A stretch of 51,778 nucleotides of DNA from an uncultured Eubacteriales bacterium (GTDB taxonomy: Bacteria > Bacillota > Clostridia > Christensenellales > Aristaeellaceae), in NCBI GenBank assembly GCA_902760595.1, contig CACWHI010000010.1:1-51778 (forward strand), in the 5' to 3' direction. Positions 44,888-51,778 of the stretch are shown piece by piece. The notes beneath the pieces are model-generated. The model was not told the origin of the DNA. It ran no database searches and saw only the letters and a list, made by a program, of their open reading frames with translations. Both the position numbers and the translations under genes were made by a program. Position 1 is the first letter of the stretch. Every line of letters starts with the position of its first letter.

Positions 44888-45664
44888 TTACTCCTGCGGG
44901 ATGATCGCGGCGCTGACGCCGTAGGTCTCGGCGCAGGCCTGCATGGTGCCGTCCTTCCAGGAAGCGGCGAAGAACTCGTTGAGCTTTTCGGCCAGCTCGG
45001 AGCCCGCGCGGAAGGCCACGCCGTATTCCTCGCTGTTCAGGCCGATGGTGTAGGTCAGGTCCTCGTAGCTGGTGCCTTCGCCCACCATGGCCGCCGCCAT
45101 CAGGGCGTCGATGATCGCCGCGTCAGAGGAGCCGGCCTTGACTTCCATCACGGCGTCGGTCTGGGCGTTGACGGGGGTGTAGCTGAAGCCATAGGCTTCG
45201 GCCTGGTCCTGGCCGGCGCTGCCGGCTTCGACCGCGAACTGCAGCTTGGCCGCCGCTTCGGCGGTCTGGTACTGGTCCGCCACGGCCTTCGGCACCACGA
45301 TGACCTGCGCGTTGTTGGCGTAGGGCTTGGAGCAGGCGGTCGCGTCCGTGATTTCCGGCCGCAGGGTCATGCCGTTCCAGATGCAGTCGATCGATTTGTT
45401 GGCGAGCTCCAGGAGCTTGTTGTCCCAGTCGATTTCCACAAACTCTGCCTTCACGCCGAGGGAGGCGGCAAAGGCCTTCGCCATATCGGCGTCGAAGCCG
45501 ATCCATTCGCCGTCCTGCAGGTAATCCATGGGCGCGAAGTCCGTGATGCCGACCACCAGGGTGCCCTTGCCCTGCACATACTCAAGGTCGCCCTCCGCGA
45601 TGGCCGCGCACACGCCCATCAGGAGCATCGCCGCGAGAACCAGGGAAAACAGCTTCTTCATCAT
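44888..45664 (-). CDS. Polar amino acid ABC transporter, substrate-binding protein
   Basis: This 258-residue family 3 solute-binding protein has a signal peptide (MKKLFSLVLAAMLLMGVCAAIA, cut before EGD) and the family start GTLVVGITDFAPMDYL. The ligand-site stretch NKSIDCIWNGMTLRPEI is also present. No clear lipobox is seen, so membrane attachment is uncertain. ATG 45664 follows AAAGGCGG by about 8 bases. The exact amino acid is not predictable. Confidence 0.92.
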   Translation of the reverse strand: MMKKLFSLVLAAMLLMGVCAAIAEGDLEYVQGKGTLVVGITDFAPMDYLQDGEWIGFDADMAKAFAASLGVKAEFVEIDWDNKLLELANKSIDCIWNGMTLRPEITDATACSKPYANNAQVIVVPKAVADQYQTAEAAAKLQFAVEAGSAGQDQAEAYGFSYTPVNAQTDAVMEVKAGSSDAAIIDALMAAAMVGEGTSYEDLTYTIGLNSEEYGVAFRAGSELAEKLNEFFAASWKDGTMQACAETYGVSAAIIPQE

Positions 45665-45724
45665 ATCATTTCCGCCTTTCATTCATTTTCTCGGAGCGTT
45701 CCGCGTTTCTCAAAACGCTTCATT

Positions 45725-45753
45725 ACTTTATCACTTTACCGAAGCAAAGTCAA
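45725..45753 (-). promoter_or_regulatory. Promoter of the amino acid ABC operon
   Basis: The -35 box TTGACT (45748-45753) and -10 box TAAAGT (45725-45730) are 17 bases apart on the minus strand, about 60 bases upstream of the binding-protein start. A 6-bp hairpin of GCGTTT/AAACGC type lies in the leader. Confidence 0.7.
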
Positions 45754-45779
45754 GTGCTGGCGCGCGCAAGCCGTCAAAA

Positions 45780-45810
45780 ACAACAAAAAAACAGCCGGCG
45801 GCGCGGCTGT
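45780..45810 (-). terminator. Intrinsic terminator after the HD-domain gene
   Basis: On the minus strand the stem ACAGCCG/CGGCTGT (45804-45810 with 45791-45797), with a 6-base loop, is followed by TTTTTTTGTTG. It is a textbook terminator 18 bases after the HD gene. It ends the long ABC operon that starts at the binding protein at 51021. Confidence 0.9.
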
Positions 45811-45827
45811 ATGGTTCATGTTCAGGT

Positions 45828-46346
45828 TCACGGCTGCTCGAGTCCGAACATGGTCGCGTAGATCTCCCTGCCTGATTTTGTGGCGAACACGCGGCTGTAC
45901 GTGTGCTCCAGTGTGGCGCGGTCATGCCCGTTCTCAAAGCTGTTGACGATGAAATCCGCCTCCAGCAGGATCTGGTGGTCGATGCCGTCGACGGGGTCCA
46001 CGGTGTGGTGCTCCCCGACGAGGGCGCAGACGCGGCTGATCTCTGCCTCGTCGAAGCCGCTCACCTCGCTGAGCAGCCGCCGCGCCAGGGGCGGGCCCTC
46101 CTTTTCCTGCAGCGGGCCGGGGTGGCGGCCGTACTTCTGATTGCACAGCGGGATCGCGATATCGTGCACCAGCGCGGCAGCCTCCAGCACCTCGGCCGTG
46201 TGGGGGTCGATCCCCTCCGAGGCGGCGATCAGCCGGGCGTAGCTGTGCACCTTGGTAAAGTGCTGGATCAGGTCCGGATCCCCCCGGTCAAAGCCGATCA
46301 TCGCGAGAAACAAGCGTCTGATTCTCTCCTGCATCATAGCCTCCAT
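45828..46346 (-). CDS. HD-domain phosphohydrolase-like protein
   Basis: This 172-residue HD-superfamily protein has metal-binding motifs spread as H...HD...H...D: KVHSYARLIA, AALVHDIAIP, VGEHHTVDPVD and ILLEADFIVN. Such proteins usually hydrolyse phosphoesters or nucleotides; the substrate is unknown. The ATG at 46346 overlaps the stop of the ABC ATPase gene (TGATG). ATGs at 46337 and 46334 behind GGAGG are alternatives. It closes the metal/phosphonate-type ABC operon and has its terminator just downstream, so it may act on the imported compound or be a passenger. Confidence 0.82.
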   Translation of the reverse strand: MEAMMQERIRRLFLAMIGFDRGDPDLIQHFTKVHSYARLIAASEGIDPHTAEVLEAAALVHDIAIPLCNQKYGRHPGPLQEKEGPPLARRLLSEVSGFDEAEISRVCALVGEHHTVDPVDGIDHQILLEADFIVNSFENGHDRATLEHTYSRVFATKSGREIYATMFGLEQP

Positions 46347-47419
46347 CAGGTCTGTATCTCCAGCATCTGCTCCAGCAGCCCGTCGTCCTCGAATACCATG
46401 AAGTCGCGGACGCCGAGGCTGACCTCCTGGCCGTCCTTCAGCCGGTCGTACTCATAGCCGCTGGCGATGACGCGGACCAGGGCATCCCCCACGCGGACGC
46501 GGCAGTCGTCCACGTCGCCCAGGTAATACTGCGCCTCCAGCCTCCCTTTCAGCGGGCCGTCCGGATCGAAATAAATGCTTTCCGGCCGGATCGCCACGTC
46601 CACCCTGCCGGCGCGCGGGCCGGCATAGGCGAGGCTCTGCCCGCCCAAGGAGGGCAGGACGATGCGGCCGTCCGCGGCCTCGCCCTTGAAGAAATCCACC
46701 TTGCCCAGGAAGTCCGCAACGAACTGGTTGGAGGGCGTGTTGTAGATCTCCCGTGGAGTTCCGCTTTGCTGCACCACGCCGCGGTTGATCAGGAAGATGC
46801 GGTCGCTCATGGCCATGGCCTCGGTCTGGTCGTGCGTCACGTAGACCACCGTAATACCCAGCCTGCGCTGGATCTCCTTGATCTCAAAGCGCATGGACTC
46901 GCGCAGCTTGGCGTCCAGGTTGGAGAGCGGCTCGTCCAGCAGCAGGAGCTTCGGCGCGGCCACCAGCGCGCGGGCCAGGGCGACGCGCTGCTGCTGCCCG
47001 CCGGAGAGCTGGTTGGGGAAGCGCTTGGCGTACTGGGTCAGGTGCACGATGTCCAGCACCTTGCCGACCCGCTCCTGGATCTCGCCCTTCGGCGTCTTCT
47101 TGATGGTCAGCGGATAGGCCACGTTATCGTAGACGTTCATGTGCGGCCACACGGCGTAGCTCTGGAACACCATGCCGATGGAGCGCTTTTCGGGCGGCAC
47201 GAAGGTGTTGCCGCCGGACACCAGCTGGTCGTCGATATAGATCTCGCCGGAGGTCGGCTTCTCAAAGCCGGCGATCATGCGCAGCATGGTGGTCTTGCCG
47301 CAGCCGGACGGCCCCAGCAGCGTGATGAATTCCCCATCGCCGAAGGTCTCGTTGAACTCCTTCAGCACCACGTTGTCGCCGAAGGCTTTGGTCACTTGCT
47401 TGATCGTTACGGTTGCCAT
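46346..47419 (-). CDS. ABC transporter ATP-binding protein (Fe(III)/polyamine/phosphonate class)
   Basis: This 357-residue ABC ATPase is of the FbpC/PotA/PhnT class. Walker A is GPSGCGKTT, the signature LSGGQQQRVALARAL, Walker B LLLLDEPLSNLDAK, and the switch His VTHDQTEAMAMSDR. A C-terminal TOBE regulatory domain (about 240-350) follows. It pairs with the double permease 18 bases upstream and the binding protein at 49990. The substrate class is broad: Fe(III), spermidine/putrescine or 2-aminoethylphosphonate. Confidence 0.92.
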   Translation of the reverse strand: MATVTIKQVTKAFGDNVVLKEFNETFGDGEFITLLGPSGCGKTTMLRMIAGFEKPTSGEIYIDDQLVSGGNTFVPPEKRSIGMVFQSYAVWPHMNVYDNVAYPLTIKKTPKGEIQERVGKVLDIVHLTQYAKRFPNQLSGGQQQRVALARALVAAPKLLLLDEPLSNLDAKLRESMRFEIKEIQRRLGITVVYVTHDQTEAMAMSDRIFLINRGVVQQSGTPREIYNTPSNQFVADFLGKVDFFKGEAADGRIVLPSLGGQSLAYAGPRAGRVDVAIRPESIYFDPDGPLKGRLEAQYYLGDVDDCRVRVGDALVRVIASGYEYDRLKDGQEVSLGVRDFMVFEDDGLLEQMLEIQT

Positions 47420-47437
47420 GGATGCACCGGTCCTTTC

Positions 47438-49903
47438 TCAGATGGAGAATTCGCCCTTGGTCAGGCGGTTGAGCACAAAGTTGAGGATCACGACGATCGT
47501 CAGGATCGCGATCGCCATGGCGCAGGCCATGGGCTGGCTGGTAAAGGTCCAGTATTCATACAGCTCGAAGCCAATGGTCTTGGTGCCGTTGCCGTACAGC
47601 AGCGTGGTCATGGAGAGCTCGTAGAAGCAGGGGATGAAGATCAGGAACCAGCCCGCCGCGATGGACGGGAAGACCAGCGGCCCGGTGATGCGGAACATGG
47701 TCTTCAGCCAGGTCGCGCCGGAGATCTGCGAGCATTCCTCCAGCGACACGTGGATCTGGCTCATGGCGGAGACCACGGTGCGCATGCCCATCATCAGGTA
47801 CTTGATCAGGTACGCCACGATGATGATATAGGCCGTCTTGTAGATATCGATGCCGAAGTCCCCGCGCATGGACATGATCAGGCTCAGGGCGATCGCCACC
47901 GACGGGGTGCCGGAGCCCAGCGTGATCAGGAAGTCCGGCAGCTTGCGCCCGCGGATGCGCGTGCGCTGCAGCAGGTAGCTCATGGTGCAGGCCACCACGA
48001 TGCCGATGGTGGCGGCGGCCATAGCGAAGATGAAGGAGTTCTTCAGGCTCTCGAGCATCTCCTCGCGGGAGAAGATCGTGCTCCACTGGTTGAGGGTGAA
48101 GTTGCCCGGGTCCGTGAGCGATTTGCCCAGGTCCACCTTGAAGGAGGTGACCAGGATGGTCGCGAAGGGGATCAGGATCACGATCACGGCGAAAAGCGAG
48201 ACCAGTGCCGTGACCGGGATGCGCCATTTTCTCAGGTCCACGATGTTCGGGCGCGTGCTCTTGCCCGATACCGTGATGTACTGCCGCTTGGCGACGACGA
48301 AATCCGAAAAATACAGGATGATGACGGCCAGCACCATCAGGAACACGCCCAGACCCGTGGCGTCGTTCATGCCCTCGGAGCCGCGGCCCACGTAATCGAT
48401 GATCCGGGTGGTGACCGTATGTACGCGGCCCGGCGCGCCGATGATGGAGGGGATGCCGTAGCAGCTCGCCGCGGAGATGAATACCAGCAGCGCTCCGGCG
48501 ATCAGCGAGGGCGTCATCATCGGGAAGGTGATCCTGGCCACCGTCACGATCGGCGACGCGCCGGAGATGCGGCTGGCCTCCTCCAGGGAGGGATCCATCT
48601 TCTCCATGGCGCGGGAAATGGTAATGAACGCGTACGGATAATAGAAGGTCGTCAGCACCCAGATCAGGCCGGGCAGGCTGTAGATGTTCAGCGGTCCCGG
48701 CGCGTCCCCGAGGCCGAACACGGCGCGCAGTGCCAGGTTGATATCGCCCACGTTGGGATTCAGCAGCCGCAGCCACGCCATGGCGCCCACATAGGGCGGC
48801 ACCATGTAGGTGAGCACGAACAGCGAGCGGAAGAACTTCCTGCCGTACAGGTTGGTGCGTCCCACCAGCCACGCCAGCGGGAAGGCCAGCAGCGTGCCCA
48901 GGACCATGGTGCAGAAGGCGGCGATCAGCGTGTTCCGCAGCGCGCCCAGGTTCAGGTCATAGGTATACAGGCGGGAGATGGTGCTGAAGGAGAAATGGCC
49001 CTCCGGAAAAAATGCCCTGTAGACCATATTGACCGTCGGCAGCACCTGGAACACCAGCAGGAAGTCCACGATCAGCAGGATGATCAGCCACTTGAAGTCC
49101 AGCTGCCAGTGACGGTCCGCCAGGAGCCAGAAAAACAGCACCGCCGCGTCCAGCATCAGCAGGATGCCGATCAGCATGAAGGTCTTGCCGGCGCTGCTGA
49201 ACGCCTGCGAGAGCCAGCTCAGCTTCTCCCCCGCCGCCCAGCTGTAGGCGGTGATCTTGGTCTCGTCCGTGCGCACGGCCTTTTTGAACTCGGCGATGGT
49301 GTTGGAATCCAGCGGCTCCCCGTTCAGGTTCGCCGTGGTCAGGAAGACCTGCATCAGCATCGCCGTGCGGTCCGCGCCCTCCAGGCCCTTGCACAGCTCC
49401 TCGGCCGCCTCGGGCAGCGGCTGCTCGTTACCCGTCGCGCTGAGCAGGGTCCGGCTCAGCAGGTCGGCCTGTTCCGACGCGGGCAGGGCCGCCAGCTGCT
49501 TGCGCTGCGAGGTTTTGACCTTCGGGCCGTTGACGGCGTAGGTGAGCGCCAGCAGCTTGAATTCGCGCTCCGTCAGCCGGTCCTGACCGACGCCCTCCAG
49601 CGCCCGCGTGACCGCCTCTTCGTTTTTCCACGCGGCATTGAGCAGCGTCCGGGCCGTTTCCCCGGCCTTGGCCGGATCCGCCCCGGACGCCTTGACGGCA
49701 GGCGCGATGCTCCTGTCGTACAGCCGGTCCACCTCACCGCTCAGCCGGTGGATCAGCGAAAAGGCGTTCTCCTGGCTGAAGCCGGCGGCCTCAAACTGGC
49801 GCTTGCCCCACAGGCCGCCCAGCAGCAGGGCGATACCCAGCAGCAGCACCGCCGCCAGCGTCGCCTTGCATACGATCTCACTGCGTCTGTCCTGAACCTT
49901 CAC
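47438..49903 (-). CDS. ABC transporter permease, fused two-domain, with large N-terminal extracytoplasmic domain
   Basis: This 821-residue permease carries two complete binding-protein-dependent transport domains in one chain, as in FbpB-type importers. Each half has about six helices and an EAA loop (SLEEASRISGASPIVTVARITFPMM in the first, SLEECSQISGATWLKTMFRITGPLV in the second). Before them are one N-terminal helix (about 13-31) and a roughly 170-residue soluble, helix-rich segment, which is unusual. The start is GTG 49903 behind AAGGAGG. It lies between the binding-protein and ATPase genes of its system. Confidence 0.92.
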   Translation of the reverse strand: MKVQDRRSEIVCKATLAAVLLLGIALLLGGLWGKRQFEAAGFSQENAFSLIHRLSGEVDRLYDRSIAPAVKASGADPAKAGETARTLLNAAWKNEEAVTRALEGVGQDRLTEREFKLLALTYAVNGPKVKTSQRKQLAALPASEQADLLSRTLLSATGNEQPLPEAAEELCKGLEGADRTAMLMQVFLTTANLNGEPLDSNTIAEFKKAVRTDETKITAYSWAAGEKLSWLSQAFSSAGKTFMLIGILLMLDAAVLFFWLLADRHWQLDFKWLIILLIVDFLLVFQVLPTVNMVYRAFFPEGHFSFSTISRLYTYDLNLGALRNTLIAAFCTMVLGTLLAFPLAWLVGRTNLYGRKFFRSLFVLTYMVPPYVGAMAWLRLLNPNVGDINLALRAVFGLGDAPGPLNIYSLPGLIWVLTTFYYPYAFITISRAMEKMDPSLEEASRISGASPIVTVARITFPMMTPSLIAGALLVFISAASCYGIPSIIGAPGRVHTVTTRIIDYVGRGSEGMNDATGLGVFLMVLAVIILYFSDFVVAKRQYITVSGKSTRPNIVDLRKWRIPVTALVSLFAVIVILIPFATILVTSFKVDLGKSLTDPGNFTLNQWSTIFSREEMLESLKNSFIFAMAAATIGIVVACTMSYLLQRTRIRGRKLPDFLITLGSGTPSVAIALSLIMSMRGDFGIDIYKTAYIIIVAYLIKYLMMGMRTVVSAMSQIHVSLEECSQISGATWLKTMFRITGPLVFPSIAAGWFLIFIPCFYELSMTTLLYGNGTKTIGFELYEYWTFTSQPMACAMAIAILTIVVILNFVLNRLTKGEFSI

Positions 49904-49989
49904 CAGGAAAACCTCCTTGCGGACGAACCGGATGTGGAGAGAAGGGGGAGCCGCATCGACAGCTCCCCCTAAAACCGGGTATCAAAGGG

Positions 49990-51021
49990 TCACTTGGTCA
50001 CTCGGTTGTTCCATTCGTCGTTGATCTTGTCGCGGTCGTGGTAGGTGCGCTCCCAGTCGACGCCCATGTCCGTCTTGATCAGGTCGTCGGTGGAGATGGA
50101 GTCATACGGGATGGCCGGGAAGTCCTTGATGACGGAGTGCATTTCGCCTTCCTTGACGATGAAGTTCTGGCCGGCTTCGCTGTACAGCCACTCCGCCACG
50201 GCCTCGCAGGCCTCCAGGTTCGCGTTGGCGCTCTTCTCCTCGGCCACGATCATGCAGGTGGAGGGGATCAGGATGTTGCCGTCCTCGGGATAGATGCAGG
50301 CCAGCTTGGAGCCGTCGTTCTTGCGCTTGGTGAGCACGGACTCCTCCAGGATCATGATGACCTTGCACTCGCCGCTCTCCAGCTTGGCCAGGGCGGTAGA
50401 GCCGGACTCGATCATCACGTTGTTGGCACGCAGGGCGTCCAGGTACTCAAAGCCGTACTTGGAGGTCAGGGCGGACACGCCGGCGAACGCGGTGCCAGAG
50501 GTCAGGGGATTGCCCATGGAGATCTTGTCCTTGAGGGACGTGTCCTCGGCAAAAGCCTTGAAGGTCTTCGGCAGCTGGTCGGGGGTGTACTTTTCGGGGT
50601 TGTAGGCCAGCACCATGTTGCACACGCGCACCGGATACCAGTAGCCCTCCTCGTCATAGGGGAAGCGCAGCTTGTCCTTGGCGCCCAGGTCGAAGGAATG
50701 CAGATAGCCGTAATCCTTCAGCTCCAGGGAGTAGGCCGGCTCCGCCACCAGCAGCATGTCGCAGCCCAGGGCGCCGGTATGGTCGTCGCCCATCTCGCCG
50801 GCGATCTGGCTGATCAGGGTGCCGGTGCCCGCGTAGTAGAATTCCACCTCCAGGTTCGGGAATTCCTTGGCGAGCACTTCCTTCATGCCGGTGTACACCT
50901 GCTTGTACATCGAGGTGTAGATGGTGATCTTGCCCTCCACGTCCTCGTTGACCGCCAGGGCAGTGGACGCCAGCGACATCAGCATGGCCAGCGCCAGCAC
51001 GATTACAAGAAACTTCTTCAT
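49990..51021 (-). CDS. ABC transporter substrate-binding protein (Fe(III)/phosphonate class)
   Basis: This 343-residue periplasmic-binding-type protein has a signal peptide (MKKFLVIVLALAMLMSLASTALA, cut before VNE). The mature start GKITIYTSMYKQVYTGMKEVLAKEFP and the FYYAGTGTLISQIAGE stretch are typical of the FbpA/AfuA/2-aminoethylphosphonate-binding group. ATG 51021 is 7 bases after AGGAGG; an ATG two codons earlier is too close. It is the first gene of the operon that runs to the terminator at 45780. No lipobox is seen. Confidence 0.9.
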   Translation of the reverse strand: MKKFLVIVLALAMLMSLASTALAVNEDVEGKITIYTSMYKQVYTGMKEVLAKEFPNLEVEFYYAGTGTLISQIAGEMGDDHTGALGCDMLLVAEPAYSLELKDYGYLHSFDLGAKDKLRFPYDEEGYWYPVRVCNMVLAYNPEKYTPDQLPKTFKAFAEDTSLKDKISMGNPLTSGTAFAGVSALTSKYGFEYLDALRANNVMIESGSTALAKLESGECKVIMILEESVLTKRKNDGSKLACIYPEDGNILIPSTCMIVAEEKSANANLEACEAVAEWLYSEAGQNFIVKEGEMHSVIKDFPAIPYDSISTDDLIKTDMGVDWERTYHDRDKINDEWNNRVTK

Positions 51022-51156
51022 TTTCATGCCTCCTGTGATGTTCAGTTTGTCTTCCGGCCGCGTCCGCCGGATCTGTAGAAAAATCTTAGCATATCCGGCA
51101 CAAAAAATCAAGCGCTGGATTTCGGTTCTGCAAACGGTCTTCCCCTGTGCCGCCGG

Positions 51157-51169
51157 TTATGCTATACTC
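51157..51169 (+). promoter_or_regulatory. Extended -10 promoter of the thioesterase gene
   Basis: A TATGCTATACT stretch gives an extended -10 (TGC before TATACT) on the plus strand about 50 bases before the thioesterase ATG. The -35 region is poor, which is common for extended -10 promoters. Confidence 0.5.
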
Positions 51170-51218
51170 ATACGGCCGGGCGGAAGGCCCGATATCCCGC
51201 TTTGTGAGGAGGCACCTT

Positions 51219-51662
51219 ATGACAGAGATCACCACCGGCGTCCAGATCGTCCTCTCCCAGCACTGCAACGGCTACGCCCGCCCGCGCCTGTTCGGCGGGC
51301 AGCTGATGGCGTGGATCGACATCATTGGGGCGGTGGCCGCGCGGCGGTTCGCCAAACGCGCCGTGACCACCGTGTGCGTGGACAACCTGAACTTCATCGG
51401 CCCCGCCTACCTGAACGACACAGTGGTCCAGGACGCGCGGGTCACCTGGTCCGGCCGCACCAGCCTGGAGGTGCGGGTGGACAGCTATGTGGAGCAGCTG
51501 GACGGCAGCCGCACCCTGGTCAACCGCGCCTACGCCGTCTTCGTCGCCCTGGACGAAAACGACCGCCCCGCGCCCGTCCCGGCCTTTGAGCCGGAGACGG
51601 ACGAGGAGCGGCTAGAGTACGCGGCGGCCCAGCGCCGCAGGGAGATCAGACTGCAAAGGTGA
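51219..51662 (+). CDS. Acyl-CoA thioesterase (hotdog fold)
   Basis: This 147-residue hotdog-fold thioesterase is of the YciA/BACH type. FGGQLMAWIDIIGAVAARRFAK carries the conserved active-site stretch with Asp, followed by VCVDNLNFIGPAYLNDTV and WSGRTSLEVRVDSYVE. It hydrolyses acyl-CoA esters; chain-length preference cannot be told. ATG 51219 follows GAGGAGG. It is divergent from the ABC operon and is the only chromosomal gene on the plus strand in this window. Confidence 0.9.
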   Translation: MTEITTGVQIVLSQHCNGYARPRLFGGQLMAWIDIIGAVAARRFAKRAVTTVCVDNLNFIGPAYLNDTVVQDARVTWSGRTSLEVRVDSYVEQLDGSRTLVNRAYAVFVALDENDRPAPVPAFEPETDEERLEYAAAQRRREIRLQR

Positions 51663-51778
51663 GGAATATCATTCTTCTGTCGTAACTATTCAGTCATACA
51701 GTAGAGTGAGACGAGGCCCGGTCCGTTCCGGCACGGAATCCCGGAGTCCGCCGATTCATTCGGCGGATGGCGAAGCCA
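51663..51778. other. Non-coding right end with two hairpins
   Basis: The last 116 bases hold no gene. A TTCCG-GCA-CGGAA stem-loop (51726-51738) and an 8-bp stem, TCCGCCGA (51747-51754) with TCGGCGGA (51760-51767), are visible. They could end the thioesterase transcript or be one edge of a dispersed repeat cut by the window end. Confidence 0.4.

Noticed and set aside
46766-49972. Very long open frame on the plus strand opposite the ABC operon
   Set aside because: It lies antisense to a recognised ABC ATPase and permease and has the His/Asp/Gly-rich composition of a codon-bias shadow.

Overview
The window looks like a contig from a high-GC member of the Bacillota (class Clostridia), probably an uncultured gut or rumen anaerobe of the Christensenellales/Oscillospirales kind. 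The gene order rimP-nusA-rnpM-ylxQ-infB-rbfA-nrnA-truB, a YhaM-type exonuclease, a DUF2232/YybS membrane protein beside rplI-dnaB, MntR, and strong GGAGG ribosome binding sites all fit Bacillota. A GH10 xylanase fits a fibre-degrading niche. The genus cannot be read from the sequence alone.

Region 1 (1-11309) is a visibly AT-richer accessory region, read here as an integrative element lying against two Met tRNA genes. It holds a 5'-truncated type I restriction subunit (HsdR), a small unknown protein, and a divergent replication-like block: a DUF927 helicase-like ATPase and a CbbX/SpoVK-type AAA+ ATPase on the minus strand, and an SSB with a canonical acidic tail on the plus strand. Next come a 680-base structured non-coding tract with seven near-palindromic 13-mers, several perfect hairpins and a consensus DnaA box, a putative PD-(D/E)XK nuclease, an unknown protein, and a tyrosine integrase. 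Two inverted clusters of 9-mer repeats bracket the DUF927/AAA+ operon. No relaxase, capsid, portal or terminase gene is visible.

Region 2 (11310-26345) is core chromosome on the minus strand: elongator and initiator Met tRNAs behind a near-consensus promoter; the rimP-to-truB translation/transcription operon, with a 48-bp tandem repeat inside infB; a MATE transporter with its own promoter; and a division cluster ftsA-ftsZ followed by a long membrane-anchored coiled-coil protein.

Region 3 (26346-42925) continues on the minus strand with a Sua5-type tRNA modification enzyme, an amidohydrolase, prfA, a secreted GH10 xylanase, a GNAT acetyltransferase, a type IIA topoisomerase B subunit, a secreted polysaccharide deacetylase, a lipoprotein, the YhaM exonuclease, dnaB, rplI, a DUF2232 protein, another GNAT, pgi and mntR.

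Region 4 (43175-51778) holds two ABC uptake systems: a polar amino acid transporter, and an Fe(III)/phosphonate/polyamine-class importer with a fused double permease. The second ends in an HD-domain protein and a clear terminator. A divergent acyl-CoA thioesterase closes the window.

The most notable non-gene signal is a class of intergenic elements built as two inverted arms of degenerate short tandem repeats around a core, often a hairpin. Six copies are visible: 9-mer arms in the accessory element and 7-mer arms in the chromosome.
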